From contig NZ_JAUNLS010000001.1 in the NCBI RefSeq assembly GCF_030532325.1, positions 210,673 to 274,672 of the forward strand: DNA of 64,000 bases, read 5' to 3'. The notes below the pieces were generated by a model. The model was given only the letters and a program-made list of their open reading frames with translations, was not told where the DNA came from and did not search any database. The position numbers and the translations under genes are program-made. This document shows positions 32,744 through 43,897 of the stretch, piece by piece. The stretch comes from Corynebacterium sp. Its GTDB lineage: Bacteria; Actinomycetota; Actinomycetes; Mycobacteriales; Mycobacteriaceae. Within the stretch, counting starts at the first letter, position 1, and each line of letters begins with the position of its first letter.

Positions 32744-33880
32744 TTAGGGCCAGGGCCGCAGCACATCGTTCGTCGGCCAGCCGCTGCGGTCGAGGTCGGA
32801 AGTGACCTCCACCTTGCGCGGGCCGTCCTCCTCCAGGCGGATGGCGACAGAGGAATCGGAAATCAGCACGCTATCGCCACGGGTATCGATGAGCCGGCCG
32901 GCCACGTAGCTCACTTTTTCGTCGGCAAGCGCGGCGTCGGTGTCAAAGAAATCATCGCCCACCTGCGCAGGAAACACGCCGAAGGGCATCGTCATCGACA
33001 GCTTGGCGGCGCGCTCCTTCTGGTTGGAGGGGCCGGAAAGCTCAAAGTCGGCCTCGCTGCCAAAAGGCGTGGAGTCCTGGCTGGCGCAGACAAAATCAAA
33101 GCTCTGGAAGCCGCACACGTAGGAGCCTGTGGCCGAGGGCACGCGGAAAGTAACCTCGTTAAGGTCCGCGCGCTCCTCGTCCCAGGGCTTCACCCGCGCG
33201 TTGCCAAACCCCACGCGGCGCCCGCCGTCGCTACCCGGTAGCGACTTGCCCAAATCGAGGTAGACATCCGTGCCGCCCTGAACATCAGAGTCAACCTCGT
33301 CGATCTCCTCGCTGGGCTCCACAAAGGTGCCATCGCGGGTGTAGTCCACCGTGATGTCGCCGTAGGTCACCGTCGCGGTCTCGCCCTCGATGGAGACGTC
33401 ATCCACGCTCGGGGCCACCTTGACCTCATCGCCGTCGAAACCTGCATCAAGGTACTCCGTGCCCGCGAAGAACAGCACCGCCTGCCCCTGCTTCACAAAG
33501 CCGTCCTCGTCATAATCCCCCACGTCCACCACCACATAGCTAAGCTCCGCGCAGGGGTCGAAGCGGTTCTTCGTCATCTTAAGGGAGGCAAAAGGGAAGT
33601 CGCTGGAAACGTCGCCAGCCAGCGGGGCCTTCATCTGCATGAGGTAGTAGCCGGCATAGGTGTTGCCCAGGTCCATGAAGGGATCCGCGCACTCCTGCGG
33701 GGCCTGCGCCCTATCTTTGGTGACGTTGCCGGACATCACGTCAATCATGGCAAATTGCGGTTCAGCGCTCTGCGTGGACTGCGCTTCTGGGTCAAAGGCC
33801 GGTTCCTCCTCGGCGGGGGAAGAACAGGACACGAGCGCAAGAGACGCAGCAACAGCCGGCGCCACCAAGGCTTTACGCAT
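32744..33880 (-). CDS. Large secreted lipoprotein, unknown function
   Basis: 378 residues from ATG 33880 with RBS AAAGG. Signal peptide with lipobox LVSC, Cys19. The mature protein is acidic and beta-rich, with four Cys after the lipid-bearing one (ECADP, PCAEL, YVCGF and FVCAS), perhaps two disulfides. The motif pattern (VVVDVGDYDEDGFVKQGQAV) resembles uncharacterised Corynebacterium lipoproteins, but no defined domain was recognised. Confidence 0.78.
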   Translation of the reverse strand: MRKALVAPAVAASLALVSCSSPAEEEPAFDPEAQSTQSAEPQFAMIDVMSGNVTKDRAQAPQECADPFMDLGNTYAGYYLMQMKAPLAGDVSSDFPFASLKMTKNRFDPCAELSYVVVDVGDYDEDGFVKQGQAVLFFAGTEYLDAGFDGDEVKVAPSVDDVSIEGETATVTYGDITVDYTRDGTFVEPSEEIDEVDSDVQGGTDVYLDLGKSLPGSDGGRRVGFGNARVKPWDEERADLNEVTFRVPSATGSYVCGFQSFDFVCASQDSTPFGSEADFELSGPSNQKERAAKLSMTMPFGVFPAQVGDDFFDTDAALADEKVSYVAGRLIDTRGDSVLISDSSVAIRLEEDGPRKVEVTSDLDRSGWPTNDVLRPWP

Positions 33881-33959
33881 GATGAGCCTTTCTAGGAGAG
33901 AGACGGACTCCAACAGCATATCGCCCGCGGCGGCGCTGGGTGCTGACTACACTAGCCGC

Positions 33960-35000
33960 ATGATTCACTTTGGCAACGATTACCACCGCAGCGCTCACCC
34001 CCGCGTGCTCGAGGCCATCGCCCGCGCCGAGGGCCCCTTCGACGGCTACGGCCTCGACCCGCTGTGCGCGAAGGCAGCCGCGGCCATCCGCGGCGCTTGT
34101 CAGGCGCCGGAGGCCGGCGTGCACTTCCTGGTGGGCGGCACCCAGACCAACGCCACGGTGATAGCCTCCCAGCTGCGCCCCTGGGAGGGCGTGATTTCCG
34201 CGGACGGCGGGCACATCGCCACCCACGAGACGGGCGCCATCGAGCACGCCGGCCACAAGGTGCTCACCCTGCCCGCCGATCTGGGAAAAATCAGCGCTGA
34301 GCAGGTGGATTCCTGCGTGCGCGAGTACCACGACTCGGGCGTCGAGGAGCACATGCCCGAGCCCGCCATGGTCTACGTGTCCCAGCCCACCGAGTACGGC
34401 ACCGTCTACTCCCGCGCGGAGCTGCGCGCGCTGCGGGAGGTCTGCGATGAGCACGGTCTTTCGCTGTTTGTCGACGGCGCCCGCCTGGGCTATGCGCTCT
34501 CCGCCAGCGATGTCACCCTCCCGGAGCTTGCCACGCTTGCCCACGTCTTCTCCATCGGCGGCACCAAATGCGGCGCCCTCTTCGGCGAGGCGGTGGTCTT
34601 CCCGCGCACGAGTACCTCCGCGCGCGTGAGCGACGCCCGCTTCCGCAACGCCATGAAGCAAAACGGCGCCCTGCTGGCCAAGGGCTGGCTGCTCGGCGCA
34701 CAGTTCACGGCCCTGTTCACCGACGATCTCTACGCCACCATCTGCGCCCAGGCCAACGCACAGGCCCGGCGGATCGCGCAGGCTTTCGCGACGGCGGGCA
34801 TCGACATGCTCTTTGACTCCCCCACCAACCAGCAGTTCGCGCTGCTCACCCGTGAGCAGGAGGAAGCGCTCTCGGAGCAGTTTGTCTGCCAGTTCTTCGA
34901 GGAGCACCAGGGCCTGCGCGCGGTGCGTTTCTGTACGAGCTGGGCCACGGATGAGGAGGACGTCGACGCCCTGTGCGCTGCGATTTCCGCGCTCAAGTAG
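33960..35000 (+). CDS. ltaE: Threonine aldolase-family PLP enzyme
   Basis: 346 residues, aromatic amino-acid beta-eliminating lyase/threonine aldolase family. N-terminal FGNDYHRSAHPRVLEAI, the substrate region VGGTQTNATV, HETGAIEHAGHKV, the PLP aspartate in LFVDGARLGYAL and the PLP lysine Lys203 in SIGGTKCGALFGEA. It cleaves threonine or allo-threonine to glycine and acetaldehyde in characterised relatives; the clade here is closer to the less-studied beta-eliminating lyase-like group, so the substrate is less certain. TACACT ends 6 nt before the ATG (leaderless). Confidence 0.85.
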   Translation: MIHFGNDYHRSAHPRVLEAIARAEGPFDGYGLDPLCAKAAAAIRGACQAPEAGVHFLVGGTQTNATVIASQLRPWEGVISADGGHIATHETGAIEHAGHKVLTLPADLGKISAEQVDSCVREYHDSGVEEHMPEPAMVYVSQPTEYGTVYSRAELRALREVCDEHGLSLFVDGARLGYALSASDVTLPELATLAHVFSIGGTKCGALFGEAVVFPRTSTSARVSDARFRNAMKQNGALLAKGWLLGAQFTALFTDDLYATICAQANAQARRIAQAFATAGIDMLFDSPTNQQFALLTREQEEALSEQFVCQFFEEHQGLRAVRFCTSWATDEEDVDALCAAISALK

Positions 35001-35033
35001 CGGGCGCGGACGGCCTGCCTTAGGGTGTGGGGC

Positions 35034-36080
35034 ATGGAACTGGGGGGTTATCTGAAAGCGCTGGCGCATGGGCTCGACGTGGTCGAGCAATGCGCCGGGC
35101 TCACGCACGAGCAGCTCGTGGCGCTGGGCGCACGGCCGGGCTTTGCGCAGCAGCTGCTGGAGCTGCACCACATCTACTTCGCCGCCACCGCCTTCAGCGG
35201 GCGGCAGCGCACCGCGCGCACAAGCAGCCACGACGTGCACACGCTGCTGCGCATCGAGGAGCACTGCGCGCGGCTGCCGCAGGCCCAGGCGTGGAAGCTG
35301 CGCGCGGAGCTGGCGCTGACCCCGGCGGAGCAGATCGACGCCGTGGCCCGGCGGCGCCTCAAGGAGTTGCGGCCGGCACGAGCGCCCGAGGCCGGCGTGC
35401 GGGTTACCCGCCGCAGCGAGGGCAACCACACGATTTCCATCACGGATAGCCCGCTGCGGATTGCGGATCTGCTCGGCGCGTTCAAGGCCCGCAATCCAAA
35501 GGACCTGCTTGCCGGGGTGCATGACGTGGCCTTCTCCGGCGGCGGCGCGCCAACCACCCTGCAGACCAACGTGCTCGTTCACCTCGATGAGCTGGTGCAG
35601 ATCCTCAACGGCGACGGCGAGGAGATCGAGCTGCAGCTGACCAACGGCGCCACCATCACCGGCGCCGAGTTTGTGCGGCGCACGCTTGCCGACGTCGGCC
35701 TCGTCACCCTCATCCACCCCCACCACGGCTCGGTCAACCTCTACCAGGATGAGCGCTTTGCCAACACCAAGCAGCGCTTGGCCAAGATGGCGGAGTACCC
35801 GCGCTGCGTGTGGAAGGACTGCCTGAAGCCGGCGGAGGAGGCGCAGTTCCACCACATCGAGCGCTGGGAGGACGGCGGCTTCACCAACCTGGACAACCTG
35901 GTGCCGCTGTGTGCCTATCACAACGCCGTCAATGACGACGATCCCGCCAAGCCCACCGGCCGCGGGCGGATAGTTCGGGTCGGCGGCCGGGTGGCGTGGT
36001 TGCCGCCGTGGGGTGGCCCGCCGCAGCTGGTGCCCAGCCGCGCCCACGACGCCCACCCGAGCCCAGAAGCCGGCCCCTAG
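35034..36080 (+). CDS. HNH endonuclease-signature protein
   Basis: 348 residues. The N-terminal 150 residues are helical and Arg/Ala-rich, like the DUF222-type region of actinobacterial 13E12-like proteins. The C-terminal HNH reads CVWKDCLKPAEEAQFHHIER, then NLDNLVPLCAYHN, keeping the paired His, the Asn and the last His, with two CxxxxC-type zinc ligands at the front. TAGGGT ends 7 nt before ATG 35034; GTG 35025 is an alternative start. Role in host DNA metabolism or mobile-element control is unknown. Confidence 0.78.
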   Translation: MELGGYLKALAHGLDVVEQCAGLTHEQLVALGARPGFAQQLLELHHIYFAATAFSGRQRTARTSSHDVHTLLRIEEHCARLPQAQAWKLRAELALTPAEQIDAVARRRLKELRPARAPEAGVRVTRRSEGNHTISITDSPLRIADLLGAFKARNPKDLLAGVHDVAFSGGGAPTTLQTNVLVHLDELVQILNGDGEEIELQLTNGATITGAEFVRRTLADVGLVTLIHPHHGSVNLYQDERFANTKQRLAKMAEYPRCVWKDCLKPAEEAQFHHIERWEDGGFTNLDNLVPLCAYHNAVNDDDPAKPTGRGRIVRVGGRVAWLPPWGGPPQLVPSRAHDAHPSPEAGP

Positions 36081-36252
36081 GCATCAGCCGGCCCAGCCAG
36101 CCGCGATTTCGCGCTGCTCAGGGAGCATAAAACACAGAATGGACCCACATCAGCCGCCGTCCGGGGGGACGCGCGGCTACCTCTGCGTGCCCCGCCCCCG
36201 TACCCGCCACCGTGTGCCTGCCTCCCCGCGTGCCTGTCACCGCATACGCCAA

Positions 36253-36278
36253 AGGCCCCGCCCTTCAGAGCGAGGCCT
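36253..36278 (-). terminator. Terminator-like hairpin downstream of guaA
   Basis: AGGCC and an inner CGC pair with GCG and GGCCT, giving a stem of about nine pairs with a short loop. No strong T-run follows. It sits between the convergent HNH gene and guaA and may stop both. Confidence 0.5.
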
Positions 36279-36291
36279 CTCAGCGTTGGGC

Positions 36292-36336
36292 AGCGGGAGC
36301 GCTCAGCTCCCGCTGAATGCGAGCGCTCAGCTCGCA
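36292..36336 (-). repeat. Two tandem hairpins sharing a 13-nt core, directly after guaA
   Basis: 36292-36314 (arms AGCGGGAGC and GCTCCCGCT) and 36318-36336 (arms TGCGAGC and GCTCGCA) are two palindromes. Both contain GAGCGCTCAGCTC, with the copies 24 bp apart. They begin 10 nt after the guaA stop and probably terminate or protect the guaA message. Confidence 0.6.
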
Positions 36337-36346
36337 CTGGCGGGGA

Positions 36347-37909
36347 TTACTCCCACTCGATGGTTCCCGGCGGCTTCGAGGTCACGTCAAGCACGACGCG
36401 GTTGACATCCTTGACCTCGTTGGTGATGCGGGTGGAGATCTTCTCCAGGACGTCGTAAGGCAGGCGGGTCCAGTCCGCGGTCATCGCGTCCTCAGAGGAG
36501 ACCGGGCGCAGCACGATCGGGTGGCCGTAGGTGCGGCCGTCGCCCTGAACGCCGACGGAGCGGACGTCGGCAAGCAGCACCACCGGGCACTGCCAGATCT
36601 CGTCATCCAGGCCGGCGTTGGTCAGCTCGGTGCGGGCGATGAGATCCGCCTGGCGCAGCACCTCAAGGCGCTCCGCGGTGACCTCGCCGATGATGCGGAT
36701 ACCCAAGCCCGGACCCGGGAAGGGCTGGCGGGCGACGATCTCCTCCGGCAGGCCCAGCTCGCGGCCCACGGCGCGCACCTCATCCTTGAAGAGCAGGCGC
36801 AGGGGCTCGACGAGCTCGAATTCGACGTCGTCAGGCAAGCCGCCGACGTTGTGGTGGGACTTGATGTTGGCCGTGCCGTCACCGCCGCCGGACTCCACCA
36901 CGTCCGGGTAGAGGGTGCCCTGCACGAGGAAGGCGGTGTGCTCGCCGCCGAGGGCCTGGTCCACGGCGCGCTCAAACGCGCGGATGAACTCCGCGCCGAT
37001 GGCCTTGCGCTTGGCCTCCGGATCGGTCACGCCGGCCAGCTTGGACAGGAAGGCCTCGCGCTCGTCGGCGGTAATGAGCTTGGCGCCGGTGGAGGCAACA
37101 AAGTCCTTCTCCACCTGCTCGCGCTCGCCGGCGCGCAGCAGGCCGTGGTCCACGAAGACACAGGTGAGGCGGTCACCGATGGCGCGCTGCACGAGGGCCG
37201 CGGCCACGGCGGAGTCAACGCCGCCGGACAGGCCACAGATGGCGCGGCCATCGGGGCCGATCTGCTTCTGGATATCGGCGATGAGCTGCTCGGCGATGTT
37301 ATCCGCCGTCCAGTTCTGCTCCAGGCCCGCCACCTCGGTGAGGAAGCGGGTGAGCACCTCCTGGCCGTGCGGAGAGTGCAGGACCTCCGGGTGGTACTGG
37401 ACGCCAGCCATGCGCTTGTCCAGGCACTCGAAAGCGGCCACGGGAGCGCCCTCAGAAGACGCGGTGACCTCGAAGCCCTCCGGGGCAACAGAGACGGAAT
37501 CGCCGTGGGACATCCACACCTTGTGGGTGGACTCCAGGCCGGCGTGCAGCACGCCACCGGAAACGGTGAGGTCGGTGCGGCCGTACTCGCGGGTGCCGGT
37601 GGAGGCCACCGTGCCGCCGAGGGCCTGGGTCATGGCCTGGAAACCGTAGCAGATGCCGAAAACGGGAATGCCCAGCTCCAAGAGCTCAGGCTTGAGGGCG
37701 GGGGCGCCGTCCGCATACACAGAGGACGGGCCACCGGACAGGACGAGGGCGGCCGGGTTCTTGGCCTTGATCTCCTCGACAGACGCAGAATTGGGCACGA
37801 CCTCGGAGTAGATGTTGGCCTCGCGCACGCGACGAGCAATGAGCTGCGCGTACTGAGCGCCAAAATCCACCACGAGGACAGGACGCGGAGTAGTGGTTGG
37901 GTTAGTCAC
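36347..37909 (-). CDS. guaA: GMP synthase (glutamine-hydrolysing)
   Basis: 520 residues. The N-terminal class-I glutamine amidotransferase has the nucleophile Cys87 in GICYGFQAM and the HPEV histidine. The ATP pyrophosphatase domain starts at [14 protein letters not shown], and the C-terminal dimerisation domain ends in the conserved PPGTIEWE. Converts XMP to GMP. Start is GTG 37909: TAGACT (37922-37917, minus) ends 7 nt before it, so a leaderless GTG start. Confidence 0.97.
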   Translation of the reverse strand: MTNPTTTPRPVLVVDFGAQYAQLIARRVREANIYSEVVPNSASVEEIKAKNPAALVLSGGPSSVYADGAPALKPELLELGIPVFGICYGFQAMTQALGGTVASTGTREYGRTDLTVSGGVLHAGLESTHKVWMSHGDSVSVAPEGFEVTASSEGAPVAAFECLDKRMAGVQYHPEVLHSPHGQEVLTRFLTEVAGLEQNWTADNIAEQLIADIQKQIGPDGRAICGLSGGVDSAVAAALVQRAIGDRLTCVFVDHGLLRAGEREQVEKDFVASTGAKLITADEREAFLSKLAGVTDPEAKRKAIGAEFIRAFERAVDQALGGEHTAFLVQGTLYPDVVESGGGDGTANIKSHHNVGGLPDDVEFELVEPLRLLFKDEVRAVGRELGLPEEIVARQPFPGPGLGIRIIGEVTAERLEVLRQADLIARTELTNAGLDDEIWQCPVVLLADVRSVGVQGDGRTYGHPIVLRPVSSEDAMTADWTRLPYDVLEKISTRITNEVKDVNRVVLDVTSKPPGTIEWE

Positions 37910-37987
37910 GGCAAACAGTCTAACTCACCAACCGCCCCGCGAAGAAGCGCGGCGAAGCAGCCCGCATAGCGAGCGCTGAGTACACGC

Positions 37988-39118
37988 TTAGCGCACCGCC
38001 AGGCCGACCTTCTGGAAGGACTTCAAGTCGGTGTAGCCGCACTTGGCCATGGCGCGCTTGAGGCCGCCGACCAGGTTGAGCTCACCCAGGGGTTCGTTGG
38101 AGGGGCCGTGCAGGACGACCTCCAGGCTCGGAGACGCGCCCTCGTTGAGCGGGGCGTAATCCCAGGGTCCCAGGCCCACGGCCTCGATGATGCCGCGCGG
38201 GAAGCGCGGGTGGCCGGCCGTGGAGGGCCAGTACCAGCCGTTGCCGCCGGCCTCCGCCGCGCGGGCCAGGACCGGGCCCAGGACCACGCCGTCGGCGCCG
38301 CAAGCGATGGCCTTGGCGATGTCCGCGGAGGTGTGGATGTCGCCGTCGGCCAGCACGTGCACGTAGCGCCCACCGGTCTCATCGAGGTAGTCGCGGCGCG
38401 CCGCGGCGACGTCGGCAATGGTGGTGGCCATCGGCACGTCGATGCCCACCGTCTCCGCGTTGGTGTTCACGCCCGAGCCGACGATGATGCCGGCCGCGCC
38501 CGCCCGCATGAGGTGCAGCGCCGTGGTGTAGTCCGCCACGCCGCCGGCGATGACCGGGGTGTCCAGGGTGCCGATGAACTCCTTGAGGTTAAGCGGCTCC
38601 CCACCGGACTGCACGTGCTCGGCGGAAATCAGAGTGCCCTGGATGAAGAGAATCTCCGCGCCAGCCTTGATGACCACCGGCGCCAGCTCGCGGGCGCGCT
38701 GCGGGGAGACGCGCACCGCCACGGTCACGCCGGAGTCGCGCACCTGGGCGATGCGCTCCGCCAGCAACTCCTCGTTGAGCGGCGCGGCGTGCAGCTGCTG
38801 CAGGGTGGTGAGATCATTCGGGTTCCCCGCCACCTGCGCCAGGGCGCCCTCGAGATCCTCGTGGCGGCCCCACAGGCCCTCGGCGTTGATGACGCCCAGG
38901 CCGCCCTGCTTGCCCATCTCGATGACGAACTCGGGCGTGGCCAGGGCATCGGTCGGGTGCGAGACCAGCGGAATGTCGAAGGTGTAGGCGTCGATGTTCC
39001 ACGAGGTATCCACGTCCTTGGAGGAGCGGGTACGGCGGTTGGGCACCAGGGACACCTGGGCCAGGTCATAGGTGACGCGGGCATCGCGCCCGACGCCGAT
39101 TTCAACGTAATCGCGCAT
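37988..39118 (-). CDS. guaB3: GuaB3-family IMP dehydrogenase-related protein
   Basis: 376 residues, a TIM barrel without CBS domains. The phosphate-binding and C-terminal parts are IMPDH-like (AIACGADGVVLGPVLARA), but the loop that carries the catalytic Cys in IMPDH (GPGSICTTR) reads VGSGVNTNAETVG, with no Cys. In C. glutamicum and Mycobacterium the same gene lies between guaA and guaB2. Function in this group is unsettled. RBS AAGGAT. Confidence 0.9.
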   Translation of the reverse strand: MRDYVEIGVGRDARVTYDLAQVSLVPNRRTRSSKDVDTSWNIDAYTFDIPLVSHPTDALATPEFVIEMGKQGGLGVINAEGLWGRHEDLEGALAQVAGNPNDLTTLQQLHAAPLNEELLAERIAQVRDSGVTVAVRVSPQRARELAPVVIKAGAEILFIQGTLISAEHVQSGGEPLNLKEFIGTLDTPVIAGGVADYTTALHLMRAGAAGIIVGSGVNTNAETVGIDVPMATTIADVAAARRDYLDETGGRYVHVLADGDIHTSADIAKAIACGADGVVLGPVLARAAEAGGNGWYWPSTAGHPRFPRGIIEAVGLGPWDYAPLNEGASPSLEVVLHGPSNEPLGELNLVGGLKRAMAKCGYTDLKSFQKVGLAVR

Positions 39119-39152
39119 GATTAATCCTTATCGCTGTGTCGCTGCCGCCGCG

Positions 39153-41209
<2,057 letters not shown>

Positions 41210-41256
41210 CCGCCGCGCGTAGCCGGCTTAGATCCGCCACGCCCGTGTTGCGCGAA

Positions 41257-41298
41257 AAATCCCCTGTACCAGCGATGTTGCGCTGGCGCGGGGGATTT
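41257..41298. terminator. Bidirectional terminator between DUF5319 gene and rsdA
   Basis: AAATCCCC pairs with GGGGATTT and, inside, CCAGCG with CGCTGG. T-rich ends flank it on both strands. It separates two convergent genes. Confidence 0.75.
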
Positions 41299-41352
41299 CT
41301 TTCGGCGTGATGCGGGCCGGTTGCAGGCCCTGCTGCGCCCGGCCGCGGGGCC

Positions 41353-42153
41353 CTACTGCTGGAACTGCGGCGGGGGCAGCAGGCCGTTGTCACCGTTGCC
41401 GCCATGGCCGCCGTTGCCTTCAGATTCCTCGTTGCCGTTGTCACCCGGGGAGGTGGGCTCGGTCTGCTGGCCAGTCGGCGGGAACAGCGGGTTGCCCGGG
41501 TTCACGGTGCTGGTGACCACCACGGTGGAGACCACGGTCTGGTTCTCCGTCACGGTCACCGGTGCCGGCGACTCGGTGGGCTCCTTCTCCGGTTCCTTTT
41601 CCACCGTGGCGGTGGCAGTGACCGTGGTGCGGTTGGTGGTGGCGGCTTCGCGCTGCTTCTCGTCAGCCTTGTTCTTGTTCACCTGGTTGACCAGCTTGCG
41701 GGCCTCCTCCAGCAGCTGGCGGGTGCCGTCCATGTCACCTTCGGCGGAGCGCTTGTCCATCTCCTCCAGGGTCCCAGCCAGCTCCACCACAGAGGGGTTC
41801 TCCTTCTCGGTGGAGATCACGCCGGTGTTGATGGCCACCGCGCCGGCGCCAGCGATGAGCACCGTGGCTGCGGCCGCACCGACGAGGCCGTTGAGGAAGG
41901 GGCGGTTGCGGCGACGTTTGCGGGCGGCGCCCAGCGAGATGACCTCCGGCTCCATCTCGGCGCCCTCAATGAGCGGGGCGGGCGGCATCTGCTTCTCGAC
42001 GTCCTCCCGCAGCTCCAAGAACAGCGCCGCGAGCTCATCCTCCCCGTCGGAAGGGTCCTGGCCTTGAGAGAGGTGAGTAAGGAATGCGTCATCATCGACC
42101 AAAGGCTGCAGCTGCTCGGCGATGCCGGGCTGGTTCTGCTCCTTCTTAGCCAT
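41353..42153 (-). CDS. rsdA: Anti-sigma-D factor RsdA
   Basis: 266 residues. Cytosolic N-terminus of about 80 residues (acidic, DDDAFLTHLSQGQDPSDGED), then a basic RKRRRNRP stop-transfer and one membrane segment (about 88-107). The extracytoplasmic part has a helical section and a long Thr/Pro/Glu-, then Gly/Asn-rich tail. Position after sigD and this layout match RsdA. RBS GGGAGG. Confidence 0.85.
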   Translation of the reverse strand: MAKKEQNQPGIAEQLQPLVDDDAFLTHLSQGQDPSDGEDELAALFLELREDVEKQMPPAPLIEGAEMEPEVISLGAARKRRRNRPFLNGLVGAAAATVLIAGAGAVAINTGVISTEKENPSVVELAGTLEEMDKRSAEGDMDGTRQLLEEARKLVNQVNKNKADEKQREAATTNRTTVTATATVEKEPEKEPTESPAPVTVTENQTVVSTVVVTSTVNPGNPLFPPTGQQTEPTSPGDNGNEESEGNGGHGGNGDNGLLPPPQFQQ

Positions 42154-42273
42154 GATGTCCTCCCTTCCTAGGGTTGGTAGCGCTGCCGCTGCGAACGCTG
42201 GTAATACGACTGCAAATACGACCGCTGTGATTTAACAAGAGATATGTGCCGACAAAGTTCCGAAGCGCCGACC

Positions 42274-42846
42274 TCATTGCTGCGAATCTGGCTGAGAATT
42301 GAGAGTTTTTCTCAACTGTGCCAGTGCACGGTGTTGGGCCACGCGGACAGCCCCCGGGGTGGAATCCACAATTTCTGCGGTTTCCTCCGCGGACAGGCCC
42401 ACGAAAACTCGCAGAATGATGATGTTCCTCGCCTTGTCACTTAATGTATCGAGCAAAGCGCGGACTCTGTTACTTCCGTCCATCGCCAAAGCCGATTCTT
42501 CTGGGGTGGCGGACTCCTCGGCGTTTTCCGGCACCTCATCGGTGGGGTTGGACTGGTCGCGGCCCATCGCGCGGTGGGCGTCGGTGACCTTGTTGAAGGC
42601 GATGCCATAGACGTAGGCCATGAAGGGCCGGCCCTTGTCCTCATAGGAGTCGATGGAGGTGGCCACTGCGAGGCACACCTCCTGGGCCACGTCCTCCGCG
42701 GTGGGCTGGCGCCCGCCGCCGATGCGTGCGCGGCAGTAGCGCAGCACCTGCGGGTGGATGATCCGCATGATGCCCTGGAGGGCGCGTCGGCTGCCGTCGA
42801 CAGCGTGCGGAACCAGGTCCGCCAATTTCTGATCGCTATCGCTCAC
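42274..42846 (-). CDS. sigD: ECF sigma factor SigD
   Basis: 190 residues from GTG 42846 with AGAGGGA upstream. Region 2: QEVCLAVATSIDSYEDKGRP. Region 4: FVGLSAEETAEIVDSTPGAV. Shares the locus rsdA-sigD-whiB3 with C. glutamicum, where SigD controls mycolic-acid envelope genes. Likely held by RsdA. Confidence 0.92.
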   Translation of the reverse strand: MSDSDQKLADLVPHAVDGSRRALQGIMRIIHPQVLRYCRARIGGGRQPTAEDVAQEVCLAVATSIDSYEDKGRPFMAYVYGIAFNKVTDAHRAMGRDQSNPTDEVPENAEESATPEESALAMDGSNRVRALLDTLSDKARNIIILRVFVGLSAEETAEIVDSTPGAVRVAQHRALAQLRKTLNSQPDSQQ

Positions 42847-43355
42847 TGTTGATTCCCTCTAGAGCAAGCAGCAGGGTGCAGCAGGCTCGCCACCGCCCGC
42901 GCCGCCGCTTTCTCGTATTTCTTTTTCAGATTTATTCGTGCATATTTTTCAGCTCTATTAGCTGCACCCTATTACTGCGGCTATCATGCCACATCTGACG
43001 TGCAGCCCAAAGCATATCCAAAACAGCATATCCAACTACGCACCCGCGGCCGCATTTCCCGGGCGCATGTCAACGGGCCTGTCCTGCGCTTTCACCCCAG
43101 CATTAAACTCACCAAGGAAAGTTCATAAAGCGTTCACCTTAGGCATCGACGCAGGTCACCCCACACAAAACCCAGAACAGTACCGGAAGTCCACCTGGTA
43201 GAAAGCAACGCGTAACTTTCAGTTCATCCACGGGGGCAAGACTGCTGTGCGTCTCTACAGAAGCGCCCCGGGGCGTTCCGCCTCGCCGACTCAACTCGCA
43301 TGGTGCCGCGCGGATGGCATCCCAGCGGGCGCAGACCCATGAAGGAGAATCTCAC
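42847..43355. other. Gene-free region between sigD and whiB3 (509 bp)
   Basis: Divergent upstream regions of sigD and whiB3. The part at 42910-42980 is AT-rich and likely holds the sigD promoter. An 11-nt direct repeat AGCATATCCAA occurs at 43011 and 43025 (14-bp spacing) and could be a regulator site. A GC-palindrome CGCCCCGGGGCG lies at about 43264-43275. A short open frame at 42986-43201 lacks coding character. The whiB3 RBS AAGGAG is at 43342-43347. Confidence 0.5.
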
Positions 43356-43661
43356 GTGTCTCAGCCGCAACTACTTCCCGGACCCAACGCGGATTTTTGG
43401 GATTGGCAGCTGCAAGGAGCCTGCCGTGGCGAGAATTCTGACGTCTTCTACCACCCGGACGGAGAGCGCGGCCGCGCCCGCGCCCAGCGCGAGAACCGCG
43501 CCAAGGCCATCTGCTTCTCCTGCCCGGTCATCGAGTTGTGCCGCGAGCATGCCCTGGCCTCCGCCGAGCCCTACGGCGTGTGGGGCGGCATGAGCGAGTC
43601 CGAGCGCGTCGCCGCGCTGCGCTCGCGCCGCAATCGCGCTTCAGTCAGCGCAAACGTCTAG
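43356..43661 (+). CDS. whiB3: WhiB3-type iron-sulfur regulator
   Basis: 101 residues from GTG 43356 (RBS AAGGAG). Four Cys bind the [4Fe-4S] cluster: GACRG, then ICFSCPVIELC (C-x2-C-x5-C). The turn GVWGGMSE and basic tail RSRRNR contact sigma factor and DNA. The matching C. glutamicum gene beside sigD is named whcB. Confidence 0.92.
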   Translation: MSQPQLLPGPNADFWDWQLQGACRGENSDVFYHPDGERGRARAQRENRAKAICFSCPVIELCREHALASAEPYGVWGGMSESERVAALRSRRNRASVSANV

Positions 43662-43897
43662 GCCCCGGATCTGAATCCCGCGCTCGTCTCTACGTTTCTT
43701 CCTTGGCGTCCCTTATTTCGGTTTTCTGCAGCCAAGAATTCTTAACCCAAGCGTCGAGTCCACTATTCTGGTTCAACCTCAACCGGCTCGGTGAACCGGT
43801 AGCATGATGGGGCTGAAATCCTTTTCATAAACTCACTCGCTCACAGTCGACAATGCAGCGGTATTTCGAGACTCGACGTCTTGGGCAATTTTCCTCC

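Noticed and set aside
33873-36056. 727-codon frame antisense to ltaE and the HNH gene
   Set aside because: It spans two unrelated genes and their intergenic region; no plausible protein.
42986-43201. Short frame (71 codons) between sigD and whiB3
   Set aside because: No RBS, mixed composition, and it lies across the promoter region of divergent genes.
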